The notes: generated by a model from the letters alone, not told the origin. A stretch of DNA of 64,000 nt from Paenibacillus agaridevorans (GCF_003112455.1 NZ_BDQX01000458.1:142090-206089); one strand, 5' to 3'; shown: positions 8,558-17,180, counted from the first letter of the stretch. A program made the numbers and translations.

Positions 8558-8854
8558 TCAGAAATACGTTTTGTTCATGGCCGCGATCCGGCCGGCTCCA
8601 TCCTTTACAATGGCCTGGCAGCCCAAGCGGAATCCTTCCTCGAATTCCTGCGGCTCCAACCGGTCCCACTCCTCGTCGGTGACGTCTTCAAGATACTCCA
8701 ATCCCTCCGTAACAAGGCAACGGCATCTTGCGCAAGTGCCCCGCGTACAAGAAAAACTGAAGTCAACGCCGTGTTTCATCGCGTGATCCAGCAACGACAG
8801 CCCGGATTCCGCTTCCACTTCTTTCGTTATCGTTCTACCCTTAAGTTCAATCAT
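8558..8854 (-). CDS. 2Fe-2S ferredoxin, plant-type spacing
   Basis: A 98-residue ferredoxin. The ligands are CX4CX2C (SC-TRGT-C-AR-C, about residues 36-44) with a fourth cysteine in FRLGC near residue 78, which is the plant-type [2Fe-2S] arrangement. The start chosen is ATG 8854 (MIELKGRTI), with AAAGGA upstream. It follows the yphE-like gene by about 50 bp and precedes the nucleotidyltransferase-like gene by 35 bp. A strongly acidic segment (TDEEWDRLEPQEFEEGF) would suit docking to a basic partner protein. The partner is unknown. Confidence 0.88.
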   Translation of the reverse strand: MIELKGRTITKEVEAESGLSLLDHAMKHGVDFSFSCTRGTCARCRCLVTEGLEYLEDVTDEEWDRLEPQEFEEGFRLGCQAIVKDGAGRIAAMNKTYF

Positions 8855-8906
8855 TACGTTACGCGTCCTTTCTCCCGCCAACTCTTCATTCCTTATGTAA
8901 TTGCCC

Positions 8907-9086
8907 CTAGATTATAGAAAAGAAACCATAAATAAATCCGAATACGAGCAATATAAAGGCGACAATCGACAGAACAAGCTTTACGACGCCTTTGGTCTTT
9001 ACCCGGGCAAACGTAATCACGAACGCTGCCAGCGCCATCAAGCCGATGCCGATAAACGACACCCACATCTTTGTCATTGCATCCAT
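8907..9086 (-). CDS. yphE: YphE-like small membrane protein (DUF2768 type)
   Basis: A 59-residue ORF (MDAMTKMWVSFIGIG...) read directly from the minus strand. It has two hydrophobic segments (about residues 8-27 and 35-58) separated by a short basic loop (RVKTKGVVK). AGGAGAA precedes the ATG by 10 nt. Composition and position between spoVIF/gpsA and yphF fit the YphE/DUF2768 family. The function of that family is unknown to me. The overlapping plus-strand frame at 8901-9182 is a shadow. Confidence 0.75.
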   Translation of the reverse strand: MDAMTKMWVSFIGIGLMALAAFVITFARVKTKGVVKLVLSIVAFILLVFGFIYGFFSII

Positions 9087-9191
9087 TGTATGACCATTCT
9101 CCTAATCTGCTTCGATATCATCCTCATCCATTATAACACCCGTCATAAGTCGGCGCACATGTTACCCTGTCCGCAATTCTGACAAAAATGA

Positions 9192-9259
9192 GACAAAAAG
9201 CCATGGCAAGGCCCCTGTGACCCGAGAGACCGTCTCTCGCAGGAGCTTCCATGGCTTTG
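9192..9259 (-). terminator. Long hairpin terminator of spoVIF
   Basis: Minus-strand AAAGCCATGGAAGC and its complement close a long hairpin with an inner GAGAGACGGTCTCTC stem, followed by TTTTTG. The outer arms are nearly symmetric, so it may also act on the other strand. Confidence 0.8.
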
Positions 9260-9266
9260 ACCCACA

Positions 9267-9542
9267 CTACTTTTTGAGCATCATCTTGACTAAAGATTCC
9301 ATGCTCGACGGATTCATTCCGCTCGCTTTAACGGCTTTCACGATATCGTTCACGGTCGATTCCGGCACTTTGATTTTTGCCATGTCGGCGACTTGCTTTA
9401 CCAGTTTGCGCAGCTCCGCTTCATTTTGGAGCGTGTTTGCATCTACGCCGCTCGCCAGCTTTTTGACCGCATTTTCCGAGATGTTTTTGCCCGTTTTTTT
9501 GTTGATGGCGCCGAGCACATCTTTGGGAATTCCTTTGGACAA
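9267..9542 (-). CDS. spoVIF: Stage VI sporulation protein F family
   Basis: A 91-residue basic protein with the SpoVIF layout: an N-terminal KGIPKDVLGAINKKTGK block, then KLASGV, RKLVKQV and a terminal MVKMMLKK-like tail. In B. subtilis SpoVIF (YjcC) promotes GerE-dependent coat gene expression. The start was set at TTG 9542 because GAGGAGGG lies 8-9 nt upstream; the in-frame ATG at 9560 overlaps that site. It is flanked by yphE and gpsA with a strong terminator just after it. The identification is from memory of the family pattern. Confidence 0.75.
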   Translation of the reverse strand: MSKGIPKDVLGAINKKTGKNISENAVKKLASGVDANTLQNEAELRKLVKQVADMAKIKVPESTVNDIVKAVKASGMNPSSMESLVKMMLKK

Positions 9543-9615
9543 TGACTTCACCCTCCTCATGTGTTGCGCTCATGACATCATATGAGAGGGGATAACAAGT
9601 GGTGTAGGCGGCAAG

Positions 9616-10653
9616 CTACGCAAGCGGTTCGATCTCGTGCGTCTTTAGCCGTCCCATCAGCTCGCCGACGGCGTCCTCAGGCGATTTGCCCTGGAATAAC
9701 ACCGCGTAAAGCTGAGTCGAAATAGGCATCTCCACATGATATTGCTTGGACAATTCGTAAGCGGCCCGTGTCGTGCGAACGCCTTCGACGACCATGCCCA
9801 TTCTTTGTAGCACATCCTCAAGCGGCGAACCATCGGCAAGCATGGAGCCTGCGCGCCAATTACGACTATGCGTGCTTGTACAGGTTACGACCAGGTCGCC
9901 AACGCCTGCCAAGCCGGCGAATGTCAGCGGATTGGCCCCCATTGCAGCGCCCAGTCTTCCAATCTCCGCAAGGCCGCGTGTTAGAAGGGCGGCTTTTGCA
10001 TTGTCCCCGAACCGGAGTCCGTCCGACAGTCCAGCTCCCAGAGCAATAATGTTTTTGATTGCTCCGGCGACCTCCACTCCCACAACGTCTGAGTTCGTAT
10101 AGACGCGGAATGAATTGTTCATGAACGCATCTTGAGCCCGCTCTGCCTTATCCGACTCTTCTGAAGCGACTACGACGGTTGTCGGCTGCTTTCGAATGAC
10201 TTCTTCTGCGTGGCTCGGACCGGACAAGACGACGATCGACGACTGCGGACGTCCCAGTTCCTCCGCCAGCACGGAAGACATCCTCTTTAGCGTATCGGTC
10301 TCGAAACCTTTTGTCGCATGAACAATTAGCGTGTCCTTGCCTAGATAAGGAGACGCTTGCCCAGCCACCTGGCGCATCGCGCCGGAAGGAGCCACAAACA
10401 ATGCAAGCTCCGCGCCCGCAAGCGCCGTTTCCATGTCGGTTGTTGCCGTAAGACCGACAGGCAGCTCCGCATCAGACAAATATTTGGCGTTTCGTCTAGT
10501 ACCATTAATTTCTTTAGCCTGCTCCTCGTTTCGAGTCCACAAGCTGACCTGATATCCATTGGAAGCAAGCACAGACGCAAGCGCCGTACCCCAGCTTCCT
10601 GCAACCAATACAGCGGCTTTACGCACTCCTGATGAGCTCTCGTTGATCGTCAT
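9616..10653 (-). CDS. gpsA: Glycerol-3-phosphate dehydrogenase [NAD(P)+]
   Basis: About 345 residues. GpsA reduces dihydroxyacetone phosphate to sn-glycerol-3-phosphate, the substrate of PlsY next door. Conserved blocks include VVLSGPSHAEEV, GVEVAGAIKNIIALGAG (with the catalytic Lys), GDNAKAALLTRGLAE and SRNWRAG. The start ATG 10653 has GGAGG 10 nt upstream; a TTG at 10662 is possible. Odd point: the dinucleotide-binding loop reads VAGSWG (V17) where the family has GAGSWG, so the first glycine of GxGxxG is replaced. The gene starts 6 bp after plsY ends, suggesting coupled expression. Confidence 0.95.
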   Translation of the reverse strand: MTINESSSGVRKAAVLVAGSWGTALASVLASNGYQVSLWTRNEEQAKEINGTRRNAKYLSDAELPVGLTATTDMETALAGAELALFVAPSGAMRQVAGQASPYLGKDTLIVHATKGFETDTLKRMSSVLAEELGRPQSSIVVLSGPSHAEEVIRKQPTTVVVASEESDKAERAQDAFMNNSFRVYTNSDVVGVEVAGAIKNIIALGAGLSDGLRFGDNAKAALLTRGLAEIGRLGAAMGANPLTFAGLAGVGDLVVTCTSTHSRNWRAGSMLADGSPLEDVLQRMGMVVEGVRTTRAAYELSKQYHVEMPISTQLYAVLFQGKSPEDAVGELMGRLKTHEIEPLA

Positions 10654-10658
10654 GTCCT

Positions 10659-11264
10659 TCAAGCCTCCTTCTTAGCACCAAGCTTGTTCTCCGTCCCTTG
10701 CGCCAGCTTTACGATATTGGTCCGATGACGCAGGAAGGAGAATGCGCAAATCGCCAACGCTCCTGCAAGCAGAGGCCAGGAAAAGTCCAGCCAAATAATG
10801 AACAGCGGCGTCAGAGCCGCAAAAATAAGCGAGCCAAGCGACACGTAGCGGGTAATCGCTATGATGGCGATGGCCACGATGCCGGCATACAGCGCAGGGA
10901 AAAACGCCAGCGTCGCGATGACGCCGACTGCCGTCGCAATCCCTTTGCCTCCTTTAAAGCGGAACCAGATCGGCCAGTTGTGGCCGATAATGGCCGCAAG
11001 GCCGCATAGAACGGGCGTCCAGGCTCCATCGCTAAGCGCGTACCCGATGGCGATTGCCGCAATGCCTTTGGCAATGTCGAGCAAGAAGACTAGAATGCCA
11101 GGCCCTTTGCCCAGCACGCGAAGCGTATTGGTCGCGCCGGCATTGCCGCTGCCGTGCTGCCGGATGTCGATTCCCTTGACCAACCTGGCGATAACGATGC
11201 TAAATGATACCGAACCTAACAAATAGCTAAGTACAACCGCGATAATATCAAACACCGATTCCAT
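10659..11264 (-). CDS. plsY: Acyl-phosphate:glycerol-3-phosphate acyltransferase
   Basis: A 201-residue integral membrane enzyme that puts the first acyl chain on glycerol-3-phosphate, using acyl phosphate. The three PlsY signature loops are visible: HGSGNAGATN (near residue 37), WPIWFRFKGGKGIATAVG (near 97) and the later RYVSLGS-type segment. Several hydrophobic spans cover most of the protein. It sits between der (7 bp away) and gpsA, which makes its substrate. This order is common in Bacillales. Confidence 0.95.
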   Translation of the reverse strand: MESVFDIIAVVLSYLLGSVSFSIVIARLVKGIDIRQHGSGNAGATNTLRVLGKGPGILVFLLDIAKGIAAIAIGYALSDGAWTPVLCGLAAIIGHNWPIWFRFKGGKGIATAVGVIATLAFFPALYAGIVAIAIIAITRYVSLGSLIFAALTPLFIIWLDFSWPLLAGALAICAFSFLRHRTNIVKLAQGTENKLGAKKEA

Positions 11265-11270
11265 TCTCCC

Positions 11271-12593
11271 CTAGTCTTCGTCGGATTTGCGACGCGTATA
11301 GATACGCACCGGCGTTCCTTCGAAATCGAATGCTGCGCGAATCTTGTTTTCCAGATAACGCTCGTACGAAAAGTGCATAAGCTCAGGATCGTTAACGAAA
11401 CAGACGATCGTCGGAGGTTTCGTCGATACTTGCGTCACGTAATTAATACGCAAACGCTTGCCCTTATCCGATGGCGGAGGATTAATCGCCACCGCGTCGG
11501 AAACAACATCGTTAAGCAGATGCGTCTGAATACGAAGAGCATGCTGCTCCGACACATGATTAACGACCGGCAAAAGCTTATGTAAACGCTGTTTCGTCAG
11601 TGCGGACAGAAAAACGACCGGTGCATATGTCATAAACAGGAAGTGGTCGCGAATGCTCTGCGTGAAATGCTGCATCGTCTTGTCGCTTTTATCAACGATA
11701 TCCCACTTGTTTACGACAAATACCGAGGCTTTGCCTGCCTCATGAGCATAGCCGGCAATATGCTTGTCCTGCTCGATAATGCCTTCTTCTCCATTGATAA
11801 GCACGAGCACCACATCCGCTCGCTCAATAGCTTTCATCGCGCGCATTACGCTATACTTCTCCGTGGATTCGTACACCTTGCCGCGCTTGCGCATGCCTGC
11901 CGTATCGATCAGCACGTAACGCTGGCCATCATGCTCAAACGGCGTATCGATGGCGTCGCGGGTCGTACCCGCCACGTTGCTGACGATAACGCGGTCTTCC
12001 CCGAGAAGCGCATTGACTAGCGAGGACTTGCCGACGTTAGGACGTCCGATCAACGCCACTCGTATTACATCCTCATCGTAGCCGTCGTCTTCCAGCTCGG
12101 GGAGCAGATCTGTTGCCGCATCCAGCAGATCGCCGATTCCGATGCCATGCGAACCGGAAATCGCAATCGGTTGACCGAAGCCCAGACCATAAAATTCGTA
12201 AACGTCATCCATCCGATTTTCGTTGTCCACCTTGTTAACGGCAACAACGACGGGCTTGCGCGAACGGAACAGCATCTGCGAGACCTCTTCGTCCGAATGT
12301 GTAAGACCGGTCTTGGCATCCACCATGAAAATAATAACGTCCGCTTCCTCGATAGCCAGCTCGGCCTGCATGCGGACGGACTTCATAATTTCGTCTTCGC
12401 CATCTATCTCGATGCCGCCGGTGTCCACAATGCTGAACGGCTTGCCGTTCCATTCTCCCGTGCCGTACAGACGGTCGCGGGTTACTCCCGGCTTGTCCTC
12501 AACAATTGCCAGCCGATCGCCGATGACTCTGTTGAATATGGTCGACTTCCCCACATTCGGTCGTCCGACGATGGCAATAACGGGTCTAGCCAT
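11271..12593 (-). CDS. der: Ribosome-assembly GTPase Der (EngA)
   Basis: A 440-residue double GTPase needed for maturation of the 50S subunit. Two G domains are clear: the first P-loop GRPNVGKS at residues 10-17, and the second [12 protein letters not shown] near 183, with NKVD near 118 and NKWD near 293 giving base specificity. The C-terminal KH-like domain includes [17 protein letters not shown] and ends [16 protein letters not shown] precedes the start at some distance (13 nt). Two small hairpins lie just upstream at 12615-12643. Confidence 0.97.
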   Translation of the reverse strand: MARPVIAIVGRPNVGKSTIFNRVIGDRLAIVEDKPGVTRDRLYGTGEWNGKPFSIVDTGGIEIDGEDEIMKSVRMQAELAIEEADVIIFMVDAKTGLTHSDEEVSQMLFRSRKPVVVAVNKVDNENRMDDVYEFYGLGFGQPIAISGSHGIGIGDLLDAATDLLPELEDDGYDEDVIRVALIGRPNVGKSSLVNALLGEDRVIVSNVAGTTRDAIDTPFEHDGQRYVLIDTAGMRKRGKVYESTEKYSVMRAMKAIERADVVLVLINGEEGIIEQDKHIAGYAHEAGKASVFVVNKWDIVDKSDKTMQHFTQSIRDHFLFMTYAPVVFLSALTKQRLHKLLPVVNHVSEQHALRIQTHLLNDVVSDAVAINPPPSDKGKRLRINYVTQVSTKPPTIVCFVNDPELMHFSYERYLENKIRAAFDFEGTPVRIYTRRKSDED

Positions 12594-12614
12594 AGTAGGT
12601 TTTCAACTCCTTAA

Positions 12615-12643
12615 AAGTTTGCGAAGCAAACTTACTTCGTAAG
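12615..12643 (-). other. Paired hairpins in the der leader
   Basis: Minus-strand CTTAC-GAA-GTAAG overlaps the start of AAGTTTGC-TTC-GCAAACTT, a perfect 8-bp stem with a 3-nt loop that ends 2 nt before the AAGGAG of der. The two cannot both form fully because they share three bases, so they may be alternative folds. Confidence 0.5.
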
Positions 12644-12716
12644 CATCGTTTCACAAGTCAAAATTCTCACGTTACTCATCATAGCAAAAAAGTACGCTCT
12701 TGGCTAACATTTCATA

Positions 12717-12905
12717 TTACCGATGGTTCACCAGGATGATGGAGCCGTTTTTTAAATCATGTGCGCTCGCATCCAAAATTTTTTCCAGCAAAAAGGACGT
12801 TGCCTGCAGTTCCGTCTCATCCCGTGCAATAAAGATCGGCGCTCCGCCCGCCACGGCATCGCTTCTGACCGATACTACGGCTATAATCTCAGCTATGGGA
12901 ATCAC
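12717..12905 (-). CDS. Small partner of YIEGIA protein
   Basis: About 59-62 residues: IAEIIAVVSVRSDAVAGGAPIFIARDE..., ending ILVNHR. It follows the YIEGIA gene with overlap, as the small 'capping complex subunit for YIEGIA' does in spore-formers; that name is from memory. The start is uncertain. The first in-frame GTG (12905) directly abuts GGAGG with no spacing, ATT 12902 is 3 nt away, and ATA 12896 is 9 nt away, which is the ideal distance and gives the N-terminus expected for the family. GTG is used here as a conservative outer limit. Confidence 0.65.
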   Translation of the reverse strand: MIPIAEIIAVVSVRSDAVAGGAPIFIARDETELQATSFLLEKILDASAHDLKNGSIILVNHR

Positions 12906-13806
12906 CCTCCAACTGGTTGACTTGCGCTTCCGTCGGCATGCGTACTGCCGATTCCATAATTGGCACTCGTTTAATGATCTCGACACCTTTGCCCCGCTCT
13001 CGATCTTGCGGGATGAGGAATACCGCCAGTCTGCCGTCCTTCATATCCAGCTTCGCCATGGGAATGAGGGCCGGCTCACCGTCATCCCGGTAGACGCCTA
13101 GTATAGTCGCCAGATCATACAGAATGGCTTGTCTTTGGCCGAGATTGGTCAACGTGACCTTGGCGTTGGGATTACGTGGCGTCAGCACAAATCCGATACC
13201 CCGCTCCGCGATAATCTGCTGATTTTCCTTCAAGCCTACATTCATGATGTAGATATCGTCCACAAAGAGATCCGGACCATCCATTTTAACCGCAGCGATC
13301 TTGACCCCTGCTATATGATCTATCGAGCGGCCCGACTTCAGTTTCATAACAATGATAAGCGACAGGACTCCGGCTCCTAATCCATACCAGAAACTAAGCA
13401 AGATCGCGAACAAGCTGGTGACGAGAGCCGACATAATGACCAAATAATTGCGTCCTTCAAAAACCATGGCTATTCCTTCTATATAAGTAGAACCTCTGCT
13501 GACCAGCTCCATACTATCGATCTTCGTTAGCGTCTCACGTTCCATCTTGCGGACATCCCGAAATTGCTGTGCAGCAAGCGTCAGGAAAGTGATCGCCGTA
13601 TAATCCTTGTTAAACAATGCCGGGACAGCAACCGCTCCAAGCGCTGCAGCGATTACCCCTAAGGAGATATGGATAATTCTGCCGTGAGGGTAAGTGGGGT
13701 ATTGCCGATAATCCGTCTTCAGCATAAGTAATCTGGCGATAATGCCGAATGCGATACCCAACAGCACACCCGTTAAATGGCGATTCTGTTCCATATAGTA
13801 AAGCAT
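12889..13806 (-). CDS. YIEGIA-family membrane protein
   Basis: A 305-residue protein carrying the family's name motif YIEGIA at residues 108-113. The N-terminal part has hydrophobic segments (about 10-29 and 43-64, then two around 122-155). The remainder is a soluble domain with IIAERGIGFVLTPRNPNAKVTL. GGAGGAGAG lies inside the end of the upstream gene, placing the start at ATG 13806; a second ATG four codons in is possible. The gene is coupled to a small downstream partner. The family occurs in endospore formers and is thought to be sporulation-related, but its function is unknown to me. Confidence 0.82.
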   Translation of the reverse strand: MLYYMEQNRHLTGVLLGIAFGIIARLLMLKTDYRQYPTYPHGRIIHISLGVIAAALGAVAVPALFNKDYTAITFLTLAAQQFRDVRKMERETLTKIDSMELVSRGSTYIEGIAMVFEGRNYLVIMSALVTSLFAILLSFWYGLGAGVLSLIIVMKLKSGRSIDHIAGVKIAAVKMDGPDLFVDDIYIMNVGLKENQQIIAERGIGFVLTPRNPNAKVTLTNLGQRQAILYDLATILGVYRDDGEPALIPMAKLDMKDGRLAVFLIPQDRERGKGVEIIKRVPIMESAVRMPTEAQVNQLEGDSHS

Positions 13807-13810
13807 GCCT

Positions 13811-14455
13811 TTACTCTCCTCCTTTACCCGGCCTGCTCATCGTCCGGACCATAATGGCTGCCGATCGCTTAACGCCATAAACAGCAAGCGAGCATCCAAA
13901 GGCTGCGGATGCGGCAATGCTCAATGAATCCCACCATTGGATAGAACCAACAGCCGCCTTATAAACTCCGTGATCCAGCCAAGCGCATATGATTTCGCCC
14001 AGAACGCTTCCCCATAACAATGCTCCGCATTGATATCGGATATTGAGTGTGAACAATGGGCACAACAAGCCGCAAAATAGCGAAGCATTCCAGGCCGGCT
14101 CCAGCCAGTACAATACGGGATCATGCGTGTACAGGCTTCGAATGCTACCCCAAATAATCGACAACATGAGTGCGCACAACATCAAATAACTTCTCTGTCC
14201 TTTATTGGCGTTATTCGCCAGCGCTAGCAGACTCCCTGCTAACAAAACAGCGATGATGACATGAATTCGCACCGTAGGCAATGACTCCGGAAATGGGGAC
14301 CACCAGTACCCCGTATAAGCGGCAATCGCAACCGCTATCCCCAGCACAATAACACCTAACGTTCCTAGTCTAGGCGCCAAGTAAGGCTTCCACCCTGTCG
14401 CAAATAAAATAACGATGATTACGCTTAACCAGATGGTAACATAACCGGGAATCAT
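13811..14455 (-). CDS. YphA-like multi-pass membrane protein
   Basis: A 214-residue protein with about six hydrophobic segments distributed over nearly its whole length and a short basic C-terminal tail (MVRTMSRPGKGGE). It lies between rpsA and the YIEGIA gene, the place of yphA in B. subtilis, and its last codons contain the ribosome site of the YIEGIA gene 5 bp further on, so the two are probably cotranslated. No enzymatic motif is visible, and the YphA link is mainly positional. Confidence 0.65.
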   Translation of the reverse strand: MIPGYVTIWLSVIIVILFATGWKPYLAPRLGTLGVIVLGIAVAIAAYTGYWWSPFPESLPTVRIHVIIAVLLAGSLLALANNANKGQRSYLMLCALMLSIIWGSIRSLYTHDPVLYWLEPAWNASLFCGLLCPLFTLNIRYQCGALLWGSVLGEIICAWLDHGVYKAAVGSIQWWDSLSIAASAAFGCSLAVYGVKRSAAIMVRTMSRPGKGGE

Positions 14456-14496
14456 AAGTTCTCACCTCTTATATTCCCTATTATGACCTAAAGCAA

Positions 14497-14534
14497 AGAG
14501 GCTATTCCCGTTTGCAACGGGAATAGCCTCTTCT
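14497..14534 (-). terminator. Intrinsic terminator of rpsA
   Basis: Minus-strand AGAGGCTATTCCCGTT and AACGGGAATAGCCTCT form a perfect 16-bp stem around a 3-nt loop; the T run behind it is broken (TTTGCTTT). Confidence 0.85.
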
Positions 14535-14571
14535 AGTGGTAAGTCATTGAACTGAAATGACGCCGCAATTT

Positions 14572-15822
14572 TTACTTAAGTTTGCTGAGTTTGTCGCCGA
14601 AGCGCTCGCCCAGGGAGTAGCTCATGCTGGAGCTATTAAGGCTGACGTTAGGATTGTTGATCTCTTCCATCTTAGGAGCACGAGGTGCGCGCGGTCCGCG
14701 ATCACGATCTTGTCTTGGAGCTGCTTCTGATTGTTCAGGAGCCTCTTCCGTTTCTTTGATGCTCAGGGATACGCGCTTCTCGGCAGGATTGAAGTCAAGA
14801 ACCTTCGCCTTCACTTCTTGGCCTTCCTTAAGAACCTCGAATGGTGTCGCAACATGGCGGTGAGCGATCTGGGAAATATGAACCAGACCTTCTACGCCCG
14901 GAGCAATCTCAACGAATGCGCCGAATGTTACGATACGGCGAACCGTACCCGTTACAATATCGCCAATGTTGAATTGGCCTGCAGCGGAATCCCAAGGACC
15001 TGGTTGAGCCGCTTTGATGCTGAGGCTGATTTTGCCTGCGGACGGATCTACTTTAAGTACTTTGACTCGTACCGATTGTCCTTCGGATACAACATCCTTA
15101 GGATGAGCGACATGCTGCCATGACAGCTCGGATACGTGAACAAGACCGTCGATGCCGCCGATATCTACAAATGCGCCGAACGGAGTCAGGCGTTGAACCG
15201 TACCCTCAAGCTCTTGGCCCACTTCAAGGTTGTTCATGATTTGCAGTTTGTTTTGTTCGAATTCCGCGTCCAATACTTCCTTCTGGGACAAAATCACTTT
15301 TTTGTTTTCAAGATCCAGTTCCTTCACTTTAACGCGAAGCGTACGACCTTTGTAGTCGCTGAAGTCTTCGACGAAGTGACGCTCAACCATGGATGCAGGA
15401 ATAAATCCGCGAACGCCAACGTCCGCAACAAGTCCGCCTTTAACCACGTCGGCAACTGTTACTTCGAAGATCTCGCCGCTCTCGAAACGTGCTTGGATCT
15501 CTTCCCAGCCCTTAGCGGAATCCACAAGTTTCTTGGACAACACAAGGCTTTCTTTGTTGTCGTCGATGCTTACGACTTTCAGTTCAACTTCTTGACCGAC
15601 TTGAACCGCATCGCCTGCGTTCTCAAGTTGTACGGAAGAAAGTTCGCGAAGCGGAATAACACCGTCATATTTATATCCAAGGCTTACGTAAGCTTGGTTA
15701 TCTTCGATTTTGACGATTGTACCCTTGACGGAGTCGCCTTTCTTCAAAGAAACGAAATTATCCATTGCGTCCTGGCTCACTTCCTCCGCAACGGTTTCTT
15801 GCACATTGATCTCTTCTGACAT
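14572..15822 (-). CDS. rpsA: S1-domain RNA-binding protein (RpsA/YpfD)
   Basis: A 416-residue protein built from four S1 RNA-binding repeats, at about residues 27-95, 113-175, 196-264 and 281-350; the last two carry the classic GAFVDIG-GIDGLVHVSELSW and GAFVEIAPGVEGLVHISQIAH blocks. It resembles YpfD, the four-repeat S1 homologue of Bacillus, which is shorter than the six-repeat proteobacterial S1. The start ATG 15822 (MSEEINVQE) has GAGGAGGTT just upstream; the longer frame to 15885 lacks similarity. The tail after residue 355 is rich in Arg, Pro and Glu. Confidence 0.94.
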   Translation of the reverse strand: MSEEINVQETVAEEVSQDAMDNFVSLKKGDSVKGTIVKIEDNQAYVSLGYKYDGVIPLRELSSVQLENAGDAVQVGQEVELKVVSIDDNKESLVLSKKLVDSAKGWEEIQARFESGEIFEVTVADVVKGGLVADVGVRGFIPASMVERHFVEDFSDYKGRTLRVKVKELDLENKKVILSQKEVLDAEFEQNKLQIMNNLEVGQELEGTVQRLTPFGAFVDIGGIDGLVHVSELSWQHVAHPKDVVSEGQSVRVKVLKVDPSAGKISLSIKAAQPGPWDSAAGQFNIGDIVTGTVRRIVTFGAFVEIAPGVEGLVHISQIAHRHVATPFEVLKEGQEVKAKVLDFNPAEKRVSLSIKETEEAPEQSEAAPRQDRDRGPRAPRAPKMEEINNPNVSLNSSSMSYSLGERFGDKLSKLK

Positions 15823-15902
15823 TGAAATAACCTCCTCAGTTCTAACCCCAACTTTATTTAAACCCGGCGCCGATCTCTCAGGCAACCGGCATTTAAAACA
15901 TC

Positions 15903-16478
15903 TTAACGATTCTGTGCTGCGAGCTGGCCGATGCGTTCCATGACAGCATCCGTTACCTGCTCGAGCATATCCGGAGATGATTCGTGAATGATAGCTGTAA
16001 GATCAAGCGGCTCTCCGTAACAGACCCTTGTCTTGCGAAATAATCGATAGCCTCCAACGATTGCAACCGGAACGATGGTCGCCCCGCTTCGAACGGCAAT
16101 CATTGCCGCGCCTTTTTTTGCTGCGCCAGGCGTCTTGCGCGATCCCTCCGGAAATATCCCGAGGACGTTGCCTTCCTTAAGCAAGGTAATGGCCGACTTG
16201 ATTGCATCCTTGCTGACGCCTCCGCGTTTTACCGGGAAAGCACCGAACGCACGGATTAAGGGTCCGAACACAGGCACCTTAAACAATTCTTCCTTCGCCA
16301 TGAAGTTAACCTTGCGCGGCACCAATACGCCGATTGTAGGCGGGTCCAGATTGCTGATATGATTGGATGCGAGAATGACGGGGCCATCCTTCGGGATATG
16401 ATGCAATCCCCTGGCTTCCAACCGGAACAACAGCCGATACAGCACTCGGAGCAAAAAGCGGAATAAGAGGTATAACAT
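15903..16478 (-). CDS. plsC: 1-acyl-sn-glycerol-3-phosphate acyltransferase
   Basis: A 191-residue acyltransferase that adds the second acyl chain to make phosphatidic acid. The catalytic NHxxxxD block is NHISNLD near residue 39, the substrate-binding FPEGSR is near residue 110, and PVAIVGGYRLF is a later family block. An N-terminal hydrophobic stretch (residues 1-20) would anchor it. It follows cmk by 3 bp, so they form an operon, and ends 80 bp before the rpsA start. Confidence 0.93.
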   Translation of the reverse strand: MLYLLFRFLLRVLYRLLFRLEARGLHHIPKDGPVILASNHISNLDPPTIGVLVPRKVNFMAKEELFKVPVFGPLIRAFGAFPVKRGGVSKDAIKSAITLLKEGNVLGIFPEGSRKTPGAAKKGAAMIAVRSGATIVPVAIVGGYRLFRKTRVCYGEPLDLTAIIHESSPDMLEQVTDAVMERIGQLAAQNR

Positions 16479-16481
16479 AGT

Positions 16482-17180
16482 TTACTTCGCCTCCGCCAAT
16501 TTGGTTCTGCTCAATCGTACGATGGTTGCAACAACTTCGTCGATCGTCATTCCGCTGCTGTCCAGCTCGATAGCATCGGAGGCTTGGATCAATGGTGCAA
16601 TCTCGCGGCTGGCATCCAGCCTGTCCCGCTCCGCGATCTCGGCTTCCAGTTGCTCTAACGGTACAACATCAACGCCGCTCAATTCCCTGTGCCTGCGGCT
16701 CGCACGTTCCCTTACCGATGCGGTAAGGAAAATTTTCAGCTCGGCATTAGGCAATACATGAGATCCGATATCCCGGCCATCCATGACGACTCCCTTGCGT
16801 TCCGCAAGTTCCCGCTGCATGCGGCCCAGCACTTCCCTGACGATTCCGCTGGCTGCGAAATGCGAAACCTGCCTTGTCACATCCAGGGAACGAATCTTAT
16901 CCGTCACTTCTTCGTCGTCTACAAAAACGGATTGCCCGCTCTCGCCGGGTTCCAGCCGAATTCGGATGTCTTTCATCAGCTTGCCCAGCTGCTCTTGCTC
17001 GTTCGCCGCAATCGCCAAGCGCTGCGCGCTGTACGTTACGGCCCGGTACATCGCGCCGGTATCGATGTACACATACCCTAATTGCCCGGCGACCAACCTG
17101 GCAACCGTGCTCTTGCCCGCGCCTGCCGGCCCGTCAATCGCAATATTAATGCGGTCGCTGTCGCCATCTTGCTGCGCCAC
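16482..17180 (-). CDS. cmk: Cytidylate kinase
   Basis: A 232-residue nucleoside monophosphate kinase that phosphorylates CMP and dCMP. The P-loop GPAGAGKS is at residues 17-24, YIDTGAMYRAVT follows near 34, and VMDGRDIGSHVLPNA is near 112. The start was placed at GTG 17180 because AAAGGAGGT lies 9 nt upstream; the frame stays open to 17234 but that extension has no family similarity. It is cotranscribed with plsC. A weak terminator (17248-17275) separates it from the ypfB-like gene. Confidence 0.96.
   Translation of the reverse strand: MAQQDGDSDRINIAIDGPAGAGKSTVARLVAGQLGYVYIDTGAMYRAVTYSAQRLAIAANEQEQLGKLMKDIRIRLEPGESGQSVFVDDEEVTDKIRSLDVTRQVSHFAASGIVREVLGRMQRELAERKGVVMDGRDIGSHVLPNAELKIFLTASVRERASRRHRELSGVDVVPLEQLEAEIAERDRLDASREIAPLIQASDAIELDSSGMTIDEVVATIVRLSRTKLAEAK

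Noticed and set aside
12717-12986. Longer 89-residue reading of the YIEGIA partner from 12986
   Set aside because: The first 27 codons overlap the YIEGIA gene, lack a ribosome site and have shadow-like composition.
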